Part shown: positions 1-12,443 of the stretch, piece by piece | Numbering within the stretch: the stretch's first letter is position 1 | How the letters are laid out: every line of letters starts with the position of its first letter | DNA from: Sophora flavescens | Taxonomy: Eukaryota > Streptophyta > Magnoliopsida > Fabales > Fabaceae | NCBI GenBank assembly: GCA_030762895.1 | Contig: JAUPTC010000018.1 | Span: forward strand, 248,001-312,000 | Reading direction: 5' to 3' | DNA: 64,000 bases | Made by a program: the position numbers and the translations under genes | Notes under the pieces: model-generated | Databases searched by the model: none | What the model saw: the letters and a program-made list of their open reading frames with translations, nothing else | Told to the model about the DNA's origin: nothing

Positions 1-3000
1 CCAAATTCTAACCATAACCCATAATTTTGAACCAAAACCCTAAATTTGACAAAATCCCCTAATTTTAACCCTAATTCCCCTATTTTGACCAAAACCCTAA
101 TTTTAACTCAAAACCCTAATTCAAACCCCAAACCTAATTTTGACCCAAAACCCTAATTTTGACCAAAAACCTAAATTTAACCCAAACCCAATTTTAACCC
201 AAACCTAATATAATTTTGACCCAAAACCTAAATTGACCAAAACCTAATTTTGACCCAAAACCTAAATTGACCCAAAACCCTAATTTTGACCAAATTTTTA
301 ACTCAAAACCCAAATTCTAACCCAAACCATAATTTTGACCCAAAACCTAATTTTGACCCAAAACCCAATCCAACCCTAATTTTAACCAAAACCTAATTTT
401 AACTCAAAACCCTAATTTTGACCCAAACCTAATTTTGACCCAAACCCTAATTCCCTAACCCTAATTTTAACCCAAAACCCAAATTTTAACCCAAAACCCT
501 AATTTTAACCCCAAACCTAATTTTGACCCAAAACCCTAATTTTGACCAAAACCCTAAATTTTAACCCAAAACCCAATTTAACCCAAACCAAATTTGACCA
601 AAACCCTAATTTTGACCCAAAACCCTAATTTTGACCCAAAACCTAATTTTTAACCAAAACCCTAATTTTAACCCAAAACCTAATTTTGACCCAAAACCCT
701 AATTTTAACCCAAAACCCTAATTTTCCCTAAACCCTAATTTAAACCTAATTGACCCAAAACCTAATTTTGACCAAACCTAATTAACCCAAACCCAATTTT
801 ACCCAAAACCTAATTTTAACCCAAAACCTTAATAAAACCTAATTTTGACCCAAAACCCTAATTTTGACCAAAACCCAACCTAATTTTGACCCAAAACCTA
901 ATTCTAACCCAAAACCCTAATTTTAACCCCAATTTTTAACTCAAAACCCTAATTCAAACCCAAACCTAATTTTGACCCAAAACCTAATTTTGACCCAAAC
1001 CCTAATTAACCCAAACCTAATTTTAACCCAAAACCTAATTTTAACTCAAAACCTAATTAAACCCCTAATTTGACCTAAACCCTAATTTTCCAAAACCCTA
1101 ATTTTGACCCAAACCCATATTTTAACTCAAACAAATTCTAACCCTAAACTAATTTTGACCCAAAACCCTAATTTTGACCAAAAACTAATTCTAACCCTAA
1201 TTTTGACCCAAAACCTAATTTTACTCAAACCTAATTCTAACCCAAACTCAATTTGACCAAAACCTAATTTTGACCCAAACCCTAATTCTAACCTATTTTG
1301 ACCCAAACCCTATTTTTAACTCAAAACCCTAATTTAAACCCCAAACTCTAATTTTGACCCAAAACCCTAATTTTGACCAAAAAATTTACCAAAACCCAAA
1401 TTTTAACCCTAAACCCTAATTTACCAAAATAAATAATTTTGACCCAAAACCTAATTTTGAACCCAAAACCCTAATTTTAACCAAAACCCAAATTTTAACC
1501 CTAAACCCTAATTTTGACCCAAAACCCTAATTTGACCCAAACCCTAATTTTGACCCAAAACCTAATTTTAACCCTAAACCCTATTTTAACTCAAAACCCT
1601 AATTCAAACCCAAAACCCTAATTTTGGCCTGAAACCCTAATTTTAACCCAAAACCCTAATTCTAACCCTATTTTTGACCCAAAACCCTATTTTTAACTCA
1701 AAACCCTAATTCAAACCCCAAACGCTAATTTTGACCCAAAACCCTAATTTGGACCCAAAACCCTAATTTTAACCCAAAACCCTAATTTTGACCGAAAACC
1801 CTAATTCAAACCCTAATTTTGACCATAAACCCTAAATTTGACCCAAAACCCTAATTTTAACCCAAAACCCTATTTTTAACTCAAAACCCTAATTCAAACC
1901 CCAAATGCTATTTTTGACCCAAAACCCTAATTTTGACCCGAAACCCTAATTCTAACCCTATTTATGACACAAAACCCTATTTTTAACTCAAAACTCTAAT
2001 TCAAACCCCAAACGCTAATTTTGACCCAAAACCCTAATTTGGACCAAAAACCCAAATTTTAACCCAAACCCTAATTTTACCCAAAACCCTAATTCTAACC
2101 AAAAACCCTAATTTTGACCCAACCCTAATTTTGACCAAAACCCTATTTTAACTCAAAACCCAAATTTTGACCCAAAGCCTAATTTTGCCCAAAACCCTAA
2201 TTTTGACCAAAAACCTAATTTTGACCCAAAACCCTAATTTTCCCAACCTATTTGACCCAAAACCCTAATTTTGAACTCAAAACCCTAATTTCAACCCTAA
2301 AACCTAATTTTGACCCAAACCCTAATTTTAACTCAAAACCCTAATTCTAACCCCCCTAATTTTGACCCAAAACCCTAATTTTAACCCAAAACCCTAATTC
2401 AACTTTGCCCAAACCTAATTTTAACCAAACCTAATTTTGACCCAAAACCTAATTTTGACCCAAACCTAATTTACCAAACCCTAATTTTAACTCAAAACCC
2501 TAATTTTAACCCAAAACCCAAATTTTAACTTAAACCCTAATTTTGACCCTAAACCCTAATTTTGACCCAAAACCCTAATTTTGACCCAAAACCCTAATTT
2601 TAACTCAAACCCTAATTCTAACCAAAACCCTAATTTTGACCCAAAACCCTAATTTTGACCCAAACCCTAATTTAATTTTGACCCAAAACCCTAATTTTAA
2701 CTCAAAACCCTAATTTTAACCCAAAACCTAATTTTGACCCAAAAATTTTGACTCCAAACCCTAATTTTGACTCAAAACCTAATTTTGACCCAAAACCCTA
2801 ATTTTGACCCAAACCCTAATTTTGACCTAAACCTAATTTTACCAAAACCTAATTTTCACCCAAAACCCTAATTTTAACTCAAAACCCAAATTCTAACCAA
2901 AACCTAATTTTGACCCAAAACCCTAATTTTGACCCAAACCCTAATTCTAACACCTCAAACCTATTTTTAACTCAAAACCTAATTCAAACCCAAAACCTAA

Positions 3001-5852
3001 TTTTGACCCAAAACCTAATTTTGACCAAAAACCCATTTAACCCAAAACCCTAATTTTACCAAACCTAATTTTGACCCAAAACCTAATTCAAACCCTAATT
3101 TACCTAAACCCTAATATTGACCCAAAACCCTAATTTTGACCGAAACCCCAATTTTAACTCAAAACCCAAATTCTAACCATAAACCATAATTTTGACCAAA
3201 AACCCTAATTTTGACCCGAAACCCTAATTTAACTATTACCCAAACTAATTTTAACTCAAAACCCTAATTCAAACCCCAAACCTAATTTTGACCCAAAACC
3301 TAATTTGACCCAAACCCTAATTTTGACCCAAACCCTAATTTTGCCCAAAACCCTATTTTGACCCAAAACCCTAATTTGACCCAAACCCTAATTTTGACCC
3401 AAAACCCTAATTTTGACCCAAAACCTAATTTTGACCCAAACCTAAATTTTAACCCATTTTTAACCAAAACCCAAATTTTAACCCAAACCTATTTTGACCC
3501 AAAACCTAATTTTGACCCAACCCTAATTTGAACCCAAACCCTAATTTTAACCCAAAACCCTAATTTTAACTCAAAACCCTAATTCAACCCTAACTATTTT
3601 GACCCAAACCCTAATTTTGACCAAAACCCTAATTTTGACCCAAAACCTAATTTTAACTCAAAACCCTAATTTAACCCAAAACCCTAATTTTAACCCAAAG
3701 CTCTAATTTTAACCCAAAACCCTAATTCAAACCCTAATTTTGACCCAAAACCCTATTTTTAACTCAAAACCCTAATTCTAACCCTAAGCCCTAATTTTGA
3801 CCCGAAACCCAAAATTTGACCCAACACCCTAATTTTAATCCAAAACCCTAATTTTGACCCAAACCCTATTTTTAACTCAAAACCTAATTCAAACCCCAAA
3901 CGCTAAATTTTGACCCAAAACCTAATTTTGACCCAAAACCCTAAACTTTTAACCCAAAACCCTAATTTTAACTCAAAACCCTAATTCAAACCCTAACTAA
4001 TTTGACCAAACCTAATTTTGACCCAAACCCTAATTTTGACCCAAAACCCTAATTTTAACCCAAACCCTATTTTTAACTCAAAACCTAAATTTTAACCAAA
4101 AACCCTAATTTGACCCAAAACCTAATTTGACCCAAACCTAATTTTACCCAACCCTATTTTAACCTCAAACCCTAATTTTAAACCAAAACCCTAATTTTAA
4201 CCCAAAGCCCTAATTTTGACCCGAAACCCTAATTCTAACCCTATTTTTGACCCAAAACCCTATTCTTAACTCAAAACCCTAATTCAAACCCCAAACTCTA
4301 ATTTTGACCCAAAACCTTAATTTGGACCAAAAACCCAAATTTTTAACCCAAAACCCTAATTTTAACCCAAAGCTCTAATTCAAACCCTAATTTTGACCTA
4401 AACCCTAATTTTGACCCAAAACCTAATTTTGACCCAAAACCCTAATTTTAACCCAAAACCCTAATTTACCTAAACCCTAATTTTAACCCAAAACCCTAAT
4501 TTTAACCCCAAACCTAATTTTGACCCAACCCTAATTTTGACCCAAAACCCTAATTTTTAACTCAAAACCCTAATTTTAACCCAAAACCCTAATTTTACCC
4601 AAACCCTAATTTTGACCCAAAACCTAATTTTAACCAAAACCCTAATTCTAACCCAAAACCTAATTTTGACCCAAACCCTAATTTTGACCCAAAAACCTAA
4701 ATTTTAACCCAAAACCCTAATTTTAACCCAAAACTCTAATTTTGACCCAAAACCTAATTTTTAACACAAAACCCAAATTTTAACCAAAAACCAAATTTTA
4801 CCCAAAACCCTAATTTTGACCCAAACCCTAATTTTGACCCTAAACCTAATTTTCACCCAAAACCCTATTTTTAACTCAAAACCCAAATTCTAACCCTAAG
4901 CCTAATTTTGACCCAAAACCCTAATTTTGACCAAAACCTAATTCTAACCCAAAACCCTAATTTCCCAAACCCTAATTTTAACTCAAAACCTAATTCAAAC
5001 CCCAAACCCTAATTTTTGACCAAAACCCTAATTTTGACCCAAACACTAATTTTGACCCAAAACCCAATTTTTAACTCAAAACCCTAATTTTAACCCAAAA
5101 CCCTAATTTAACCTAATTTTGACCAAAACCCTAATTTTGACCCAAATTTGACCCAAACCCTAATTTTAACCCAAAACCCTAATTTTAACCCAAACCCTAA
5201 TTTTTAACCCAAAACCTAATTTTGACCCAAAACCTAATTTTTAACTCAAAACCCTAATTTTAACCCAAAACCCTAATTTTAACCCTAAAACTAATTTAAC
5301 CAAAACCCTAATTTTGACCCAAACCCTAATTTTCACCTAAAACCCTAATTTTTAACTCAAAACCCAAATTCTAACCCTAAAACCTAATTTTGACCAAGAA
5401 ACCTAATTTTTACCCAAAACCCTAATTTTAACCCAAAAACCTAATTCAAACCCAAAACCCTAATTTTAACCCCAAACCTAATTTTGACCCAAAACCCTAA
5501 TTATGACCCAAAACCTAATTTAACCCAAACCCTAATTTTAAAACCCTAATTTTAACCCAAAACCCTAATTTTAACCCAAAGCTCTAATTTTGACCCAAAA
5601 CCCAAATTTTAACCCAAAACCCTAATTTTGACCCAAAGCCCTAATTTTAAAGCAAAACCCTAATTCTTACCCTATTTTTGACCCAAAACCCTATTTTTAA
5701 CTCAAAACCAAAATTCAAACCCTAAACCCTAATGTTGACCCAAACCTAATTTGACCCAACCTAATTACCAAAAACCCAAAAATAACCCAAAACTCTAATT
5801 TTGACCCAAAACCCTAATTCAAACCCTATTTTTGACCATAAACCATAAATTT
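1..5852 (-). repeat. Blurred, indel-rich part of the contig 1 array
   Basis: Monomers are mostly close to consensus but many have lost one or two bases, for example CCCTAA reduced to CCTAA, CCCAAAA to CCAAAA or CCAAA, or TTTTGACC to TTTGACC. Short better-preserved islands with diagnostic variants (CGCTAATTTT, CCGAAACCC) lie near 1620-2100, 3720-3900 and 4200-4400. The TTTTCACCC landmark at about 2857 and 4854 continues the spacing seen further right (7100, 9244, 11472, 13714). The same 2.2-kb organisation therefore probably underlies this part. Either the array is truly degraded here or the consensus is poor. Confidence 0.8.
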
Positions 5853-8048
5853 GACCCAAGACCCTAATTTTGACCCAAAACCCATTTTTTAACTCAAAAC
5901 CCAAATTCTAACCCTAAGCCCTAATTTTGACCCAAAACCCTAATTTTGATCCAAAACCCTAATTCTAACCCTATTTATGACCCAAAACCCTATTTTTAAC
6001 TCAAAACCCTAATTCAAACCCCAAACGCTAATTTTGACCCAAAACCCTAATTTTGACCCAAAACCCTAATTCTAACCCTATTTTTGACCCAAAACCCTAT
6101 TTTTAACTCAAAACCCTAATTCAAACCCCAAACGCTAATTTTGACCCCAAAACCCTAATTTTGACCGAAACCCAAAACCCTAATTTTAACTACCCCTAAT
6201 TTTGACCCAAACCCTAATTTTGACCCAAAACCCTAATTCAAACCCTAATTTTGACCTTAAACCCTAAAATTGACCCAAAACCCTAATTTTGACCGAAACC
6301 CCATTTTTAACTCAAAACCCAAATTCTAACCATAAACCATAATTTTGACCCAAAACCCTAATTTTGACCCGAAACCCTAATTCTAACCCTATTTATGACC
6401 CAAAACCCTATTTTTAACTCAAAACCCTAATTCTAACCCTATTTTTGACCCAAAACCCTAATTTTGACCCGAAACCCTATTTCTAAACCTATTTATGACC
6501 CAAAACCCTATTTCTAACTCAAAACCCTAATTCAAACCCCAAACGCTAATTTTGACCCAAAACCCTAATTTGGACCAAAATCCCAAATTTTAACCCAAAA
6601 CCCAAATTTTAACCCAAAGCTCTAATTCAAACCCTAATTTTGACCCTAAACCCTAAATTTGACCCAAAACCCTAATTTTGACCCTAAACCCTAATTCTAA
6701 CCCAAAACCCTATTTCTAACCCTATTTTTAACTCAAAACCCTAATTCAAACCCCAAACGCTAATTTTGACCCGAAACCCTAATTTTGACCCAAAACCCAA
6801 TTTTTAACTCAACCCAAATTCTAACCCTAAGCCCTAATTTTGACCCAAAACCCTAATTTTGACCCAAACCCTAATTCTAACCCAAAACCCTAATTCTAAC
6901 CCTATTTTTGACCCAAAAACCCAAATTTTAACCCAAAACCCTAATTTTGACCCAAACCCTAATTCTAACCCAAAACCCTAATTTTGACCCAAAACCCTAA
7001 TTTGGACACAAAACCCAAATTTTTACCAAAAACCCAAATTTTAACCCAAAGCTCTAATTTTGACCCAAAACCCTAATTTTGACCCTAAACCCTAATTTTC
7101 ACCCAAAACCCTATTTTTAACTCAAAACCCAAATTCTAACCCTAAGCCCTAATTTTGACCCAAAACCCTAATTTTGACCGGAAACCCTAATTCTAACCCA
7201 AAACCCTATTTCTAACCCTATTTTAAACTCAAAACCCTAATTCAAACCCCCAAACGCTAATTTTGACCCGAAACCCTAATTTTGACCCGAAACCCTAATT
7301 TTGACCCAAAATCCAATTTTTAACTCAACCCAAATTCTAACCCTAAGCCCTAATTTTGACCCAAAACCCTAATTTTGACCCAAACCCTAATTCTAACCCA
7401 AAACCCTATTTCTAACCCTATTTTTAACTCAAAACCCTAATTTTGACCCAAAACCCAAATTTTTACCAAAAACCCTAATTTTCACCCAAAACCCAAATTT
7501 TAACCCAAAACCCAATTTGACCCTAAACCCTAATTTTGACCCTAAACCCTATTTTTCCCCCAAAAACCTATTTTTAACTCAAAACCCAAATTCTAACCCT
7601 AAGCCCTAATTTTGACCCAAAACCCTAATTTTGACCTGAAACCCTAATTTTAACCCAAAACGCTAATTCTAACCCCAAACACTAATTTTGACCCAAAACC
7701 CTAATTTTGACCCGATACCCTAATTCTAACCCAATTTTTGACCCAAAACCCTATTTTTAACTCAAAACCCTAATTAAAACCCTAAACGCTAATTTTGACC
7801 CAAAACACAAATTTTAACCCAAAGCTCTAATTTTGACCGAAAACCCTAATTTTGACCCGAAACCCTAATTCTAACCCTATTTATGACCCAAAACCCTATT
7901 TTTAACTCAAAACCCTAATTCAAACCCAAAACGCTAATTTTGACCCAAAACCCTAATTTGGACCAAAAACCCAAATTTTAACCCAAAGCTCTAATTTTGA
8001 CCCAAAACCCTAATTCAAACCCTATTTTTGACCATAAACCATAAATTT
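5853..8048 (-). repeat. 2.2-kb higher-order repeat, copy 1 (2196 bp)
   Basis: Bounded by the rare landmark GACCCAAGACCCTAA at 5853 and its next occurrence at 8049; the phase is arbitrary. Inside are the ordered diagnostic variants TTTTGATCC, ACCTTAAACCC, CATAAACCAT (6331), TTTATGACCC, the double CCCAAATTTTAACCC unit and TTTTCACCC (7100). The same order recurs in the following copies. This copy is mostly clean, with few homopolymer losses. Confidence 0.85.
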
Positions 8049-10234
8049 GACCCAAGACCCTAATTTTGACCCAAAACCCATTTTTTAACTCAAAACCCAA
8101 ATTCTAACCCTAAGCCCTAATTTTGACCCAAAACCCTAATTTTGATCCAAAACCCTAATTCTAACCCTAAATTTTACCCAAAACCCTAATTATAACTCAA
8201 ACCCAATTCCATAATTTTGACCCTAAACCCTGATTTTGACCCAAAACCCTAATTTTGACATGAAACCCTAATTCTAACCCTATTTTTGACCCAAAACCCT
8301 ATTTTTAACTCAAAACCCTAATTCAAACCCCAAACGCTAATTTTGACCCAAAACCCTAATTTGGACAAAAAACCCAAAACCCTAATTTTAACCCAAAGCT
8401 CTAATTTTGACCCAAAACCCTAATTCAAACCCTAATTTTGACCCTAAACCCTAAAATTTACCCAAAACCCTAATTTTGACCGAAAACCCCATTTTTAACT
8501 CAAAACCCAAATTCTATCCAGAAACCATAATTTTAACCCGAAACCCTAATTTTAACCCGAAACACTAATTTTAACCCTATTTATGACCCAAAACCTATTT
8601 TTAACTCAAACCCTAATTCTAACCCTATTTTTGACCCAAAACCTAATTTAACCTATTTTTGACCCAAAACCCTACTTTTAACTCAAAACCCTAATTCAAC
8701 CCACCTAATTTTGACCTAAAACCTAATTTGGACAAAAAACCCAAATTTTAACCCAAAACCCAAATTTTAACCCAATGCTCTATTTTAAACGCTAATTTTG
8801 ACCCCAAACGCTAAAATTGACACTAAACGCTAATTTTGACCCTAAACCCTAATACTATCCCAAAAGCAAATTTCTAACCCTATTTTTAACTCAAGGCCCT
8901 TCTTCAATCCCCAAACGCTAATTTTGACCAGAAACCCTAATTTTGAGCAAAAACACATTTTTTAACTAAACCCAAATTCTAACCCTAAGGCCTAATTTTG
9001 ACCAAAAAACCTAATTTTGACCCTAAACCCTAATTCTAACCCAAAACCTAATTCTAACCCTAATTTTACCAAAACCCAAATTACCAAAACCCTAATTTTA
9101 AACCTCAATTTTGACCAAAACCTAATTTTGACCCAAAACCCTAATTTTAACAAAACCCTAATTTTAAACCCAAAAACCCAAATTTTAACCCAAAGCTCTA
9201 ATTTTGACCCAAAACCCTATTTTTGACCCTAAACCCTAATTTTCACCCAAACCCCTATTTTTAACTCAAAACCCAAATTCTAACCCTAAGCCCTAATTTT
9301 GACCCAAAACCTAATTTTGACCCAATACCCTAATTTTAACCCAAAACCCTAATTCTAACACTATTTTTAACACAAAACCCTAATTCAAACCCCAAACACT
9401 AAATTTGACCAAAAACCCTAATTTGTACCAAAAACCCAAATTTTACCCAAACCAATTTACTAATTTGACCCAAACCCTAATTTTGCCCAAACCCTAATTT
9501 TAATAAACCTAAATTTAACCTAAACCCTAATTTTGACCCAAACCTAATTTTAACCCAAAACCCTAATTTTCCCCTATTCCAAACCCTACCCTATTTTTAC
9601 AAACCTAATTTTGACCCAAAACCCTAATTTTAACCAACCCAAATTCTAACCCAAAGCCTAATTTTGACCCAAAACCCTAATTTTGACCAAAACCCTAATT
9701 TTAACCTAAAACCCTATTTTAACCCAAAACCCAAATTTTAACCCTAAGCATAATTTTTGACCCGAAACCCTAATTTTAACCCAAAACCCTAATTTTAACC
9801 CAAACCCTAATTTTAACCCCAAACCCTAATTTGACCCAAATTGACCCAAAACCCTAATTTTGACCCGAAACCCTAATTTTAACACAAAACCAAATTATAA
9901 CCAAAACCCTAATTTTTAACCCAAAACCCTAATTTTGACCCTAAACGCTAATTTTGACCCAAAACACAAAACTATTTTAACCCAAAACCTCTAATTTTGA
10001 CCCAAAACCCTAATTTTGACCCAAAACCCTAATTTTGACCCAAAACCTAATTTCCACCTAATTTTGAACCAAAACCCTATTTTTAACTCAAAACCCTAAT
10101 TTTAACCCAAAACGCTAATTTTGACCCAAAACCCTAATTTTGACAAGAAACCCTAATTTTACCTTTTAACCCCAACCCTAATTTTGACCCAAACCCTAAT
10201 TCAAACCCTAATTATGACCATAAACCATAAATTT
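8049..10234 (-). repeat. 2.2-kb higher-order repeat, copy 2 (2186 bp)
   Basis: Same landmark phase as the previous copy. The CATAAACCAT variant is mutated to CAGAAACCAT at 8519, but its spacing of 2188 from the previous copy is kept. A diverged patch lies at about 8770-8990 and an indel-rich part at about 9440-10180. TTTTCACCC occurs at 9244. Confidence 0.8.
8770..8990 (-). repeat. Locally diverged satellite patch
   Basis: Unlike the indel-rich stretches, this patch keeps monomer spacing but has unusual substitutions: GACACTAAACGC, ACTATCCCAAAAGCAAATTTC, CTCAAGGCCCTTCTTCAATC and TTTTGAGCAAAAACACA. It is still recognisable as 2.2-kb copy 2. It may be an older, less homogenised segment or a low-quality one. 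Confidence 0.6.
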
Positions 10235-12443
10235 GACCCAAGACCCTAATTTTGACCCAAAACCCATTTTTAACTCAAAACCCAAATTCTAACCCTAAAC
10301 CCTAATTTTGACCCATAACCCAAAACCCTAATTTTGATCCAAAACCCTAATTCTAACCCTATTTTTTACCCAAAACCCTATTTTTAACTCAACCATAATT
10401 CAAACCCCAAACTCAAATTTTGACCCAAAACCCTAATTTTGACCCAAAACCCTAATTCTAACCCTATTTTTGACCCAAAACCCTATTTTTAACTCAACCC
10501 TAATTCAAACCCCAAACGCTAATTTTGACACCAAAGCCTAATTTGGACAAAAAACCCAAAACCCTAATTTTAACCCAAAGCTCTAATTTTGACCCAAAAC
10601 CCTAATTCAAACCCTAATTTTGACCTTAAACCCTAAAATTGACCCAAAACCCTAATTTTGACCGAAACCCCATTTTTAACTCAAAACCCAAATTCTAACC
10701 ATAAACCATAATTTTGACCCAAAACCCTAATTTTGACCCGAAACCCTAATTCTAACCCTATTTATGACCCAAAACCCTATTTTTAACTCAAAACCCTAAT
10801 TCAAACCCTAATTTTGACCCGAAACCCTAATTCTAACCCTATTTATGACCCAAAACCCTACTTTTAACTCAAAACCCTAATTCAAACCCCAAACGCTAAT
10901 TTTGACCCAAAACCCTAATTTGGACCAAAAACCCAAATTTTAACCCAAAACCCAAATTTTAACCCAAAGCTCTAATTTAAACCCTAATTTTGACCCTAAA
11001 CCCTAAATTTGACCCAAAACCCTAATTTTGACCCGAAACCCTAATTCTAACCCAAAACCCTATTTCTAACCCTATTTTTAACTCAAAACCCTAATTCAAA
11101 CCCCAAACGCTAATTTTGACCCGAAACCCTAATTTTGACCCAAAAACCCAAATTTTAACCCAAAACCCTAATTTTAACTCAAACCCTAATTCTAACCTAA
11201 ACCCTAATTTTGACCCAAAACCTAATTTTTACCCGAAACCCTAATTCTAACCCAAAACCCTATTTTAAACCCTAATTATGACCCTAAAACCTAATTTTGA
11301 CCCAAAACACTAATTTTAACCCTAATTACCCCTAATTTTGACCCAAACCCTAAATTTGACCCAAAACCCTAATTTTGACCCTAAACCCTAATTCTAACCC
11401 AAAACCCTAATTTTAACCCAAAGCTTTAATTTTGACCCAAAACCCTAATTTTGACCCTAAACCCTAATTTTCACCCAAAACCCTATTTTTAACTCAAAAC
11501 CCAAATTCTAACCCTAAGCCCTAATTTTGACCCAAAACCCTAATTTTGACCCGAAACCCTAATTCTAACCCAAAACACTAATTCTAACCCTATTTTTAAC
11601 TCAAAACCCTAATCCAAACCCCAAACCCTAATTTTGACCCAAAACCCAAATTTGGACCCAAAACCCTAATTCTAACCCGAAGCTCTAATTTTGACCCAAA
11701 CCCTAATTTTGACCCAAAACCCTAATTTTGACCCAAACCCTAATTTTAACCCAAAACCCTAATTTTACAAACCCTAATTTTAACCCAAAACCTAATTTTA
11801 CCCATTGACCCAAAACCCAATTTTTAACTCAAACCCTAATTCTAACCCTAAACCCTAATTTTGACCTACCAAAACCCTAATTTTGCCCATTTTACTTAAA
11901 CCCTAATTTTAACCCAAAACCCTAATTTTAACTCAAATTTTAACCCAAACAATTTTACCCTAAGCCCTACTTTTGACCCAAAACCCTAATTTTGACTCGA
12001 AACCCTAATTTTAACCCAAAACGCTAATTCTAACCCCAAACACTAATTTTGACCCAAAACCCTAATTTTGACCCGATACCCTAATTCTAACCCAATTTTT
12101 GACCCAAAACCCTATTTTTAACTCAAAACCCTAATTAAAACCCTAAACGCTAATTTTGACCCAAAACCCAAATTCTAACCCTAAGCCCTAATATTGACCC
12201 AAAACCCTAATTTTGATCCGAAACCCTAATTCTAACCCTATTTTTGACCCAAAACCCCATTTTTAACTCAAAACCCTAATTTAAACCCAAAACCCTAATT
12301 TTGACCCAAAACCCTAAATTTTGACCCAAAAACCTAATTTTAACCCAAAACCCTAATTTTGACCTTAAACCCTAATTTCAACCCATTTTCCAACCCTAAT
12401 TTTGCCCAACCTAACCCTATATTTGACCATAAACCATAAATTT
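10235..12443 (-). repeat. 2.2-kb higher-order repeat, copy 3 (2209 bp)
   Basis: Same landmark phase. CATAAACCAT is at 10700 (2181 from the mutated site at 8519, and 4369 from 6331, i.e. two periods) and TTTTCACCC is at 11472. About 10235-11150 is clean and closely matches the following copy. Indel-rich patches lie at about 11150-11400 and 11640-11960. Confidence 0.85.

Noticed and set aside
8860..8930. Possible insertion of unique DNA (CAAGGCCCTTCTTCAATC)
   Set aside because: Monomer spacing continues through it and the flanking words are satellite variants, so it is substitution and not insertion.
9017..9226. 69-residue plus-strand open frame rich in NPN and ILT
   Set aside because: It is the satellite translated in an indel-rich stretch, with no start context, no codon bias and a repeating peptide of the monomer.
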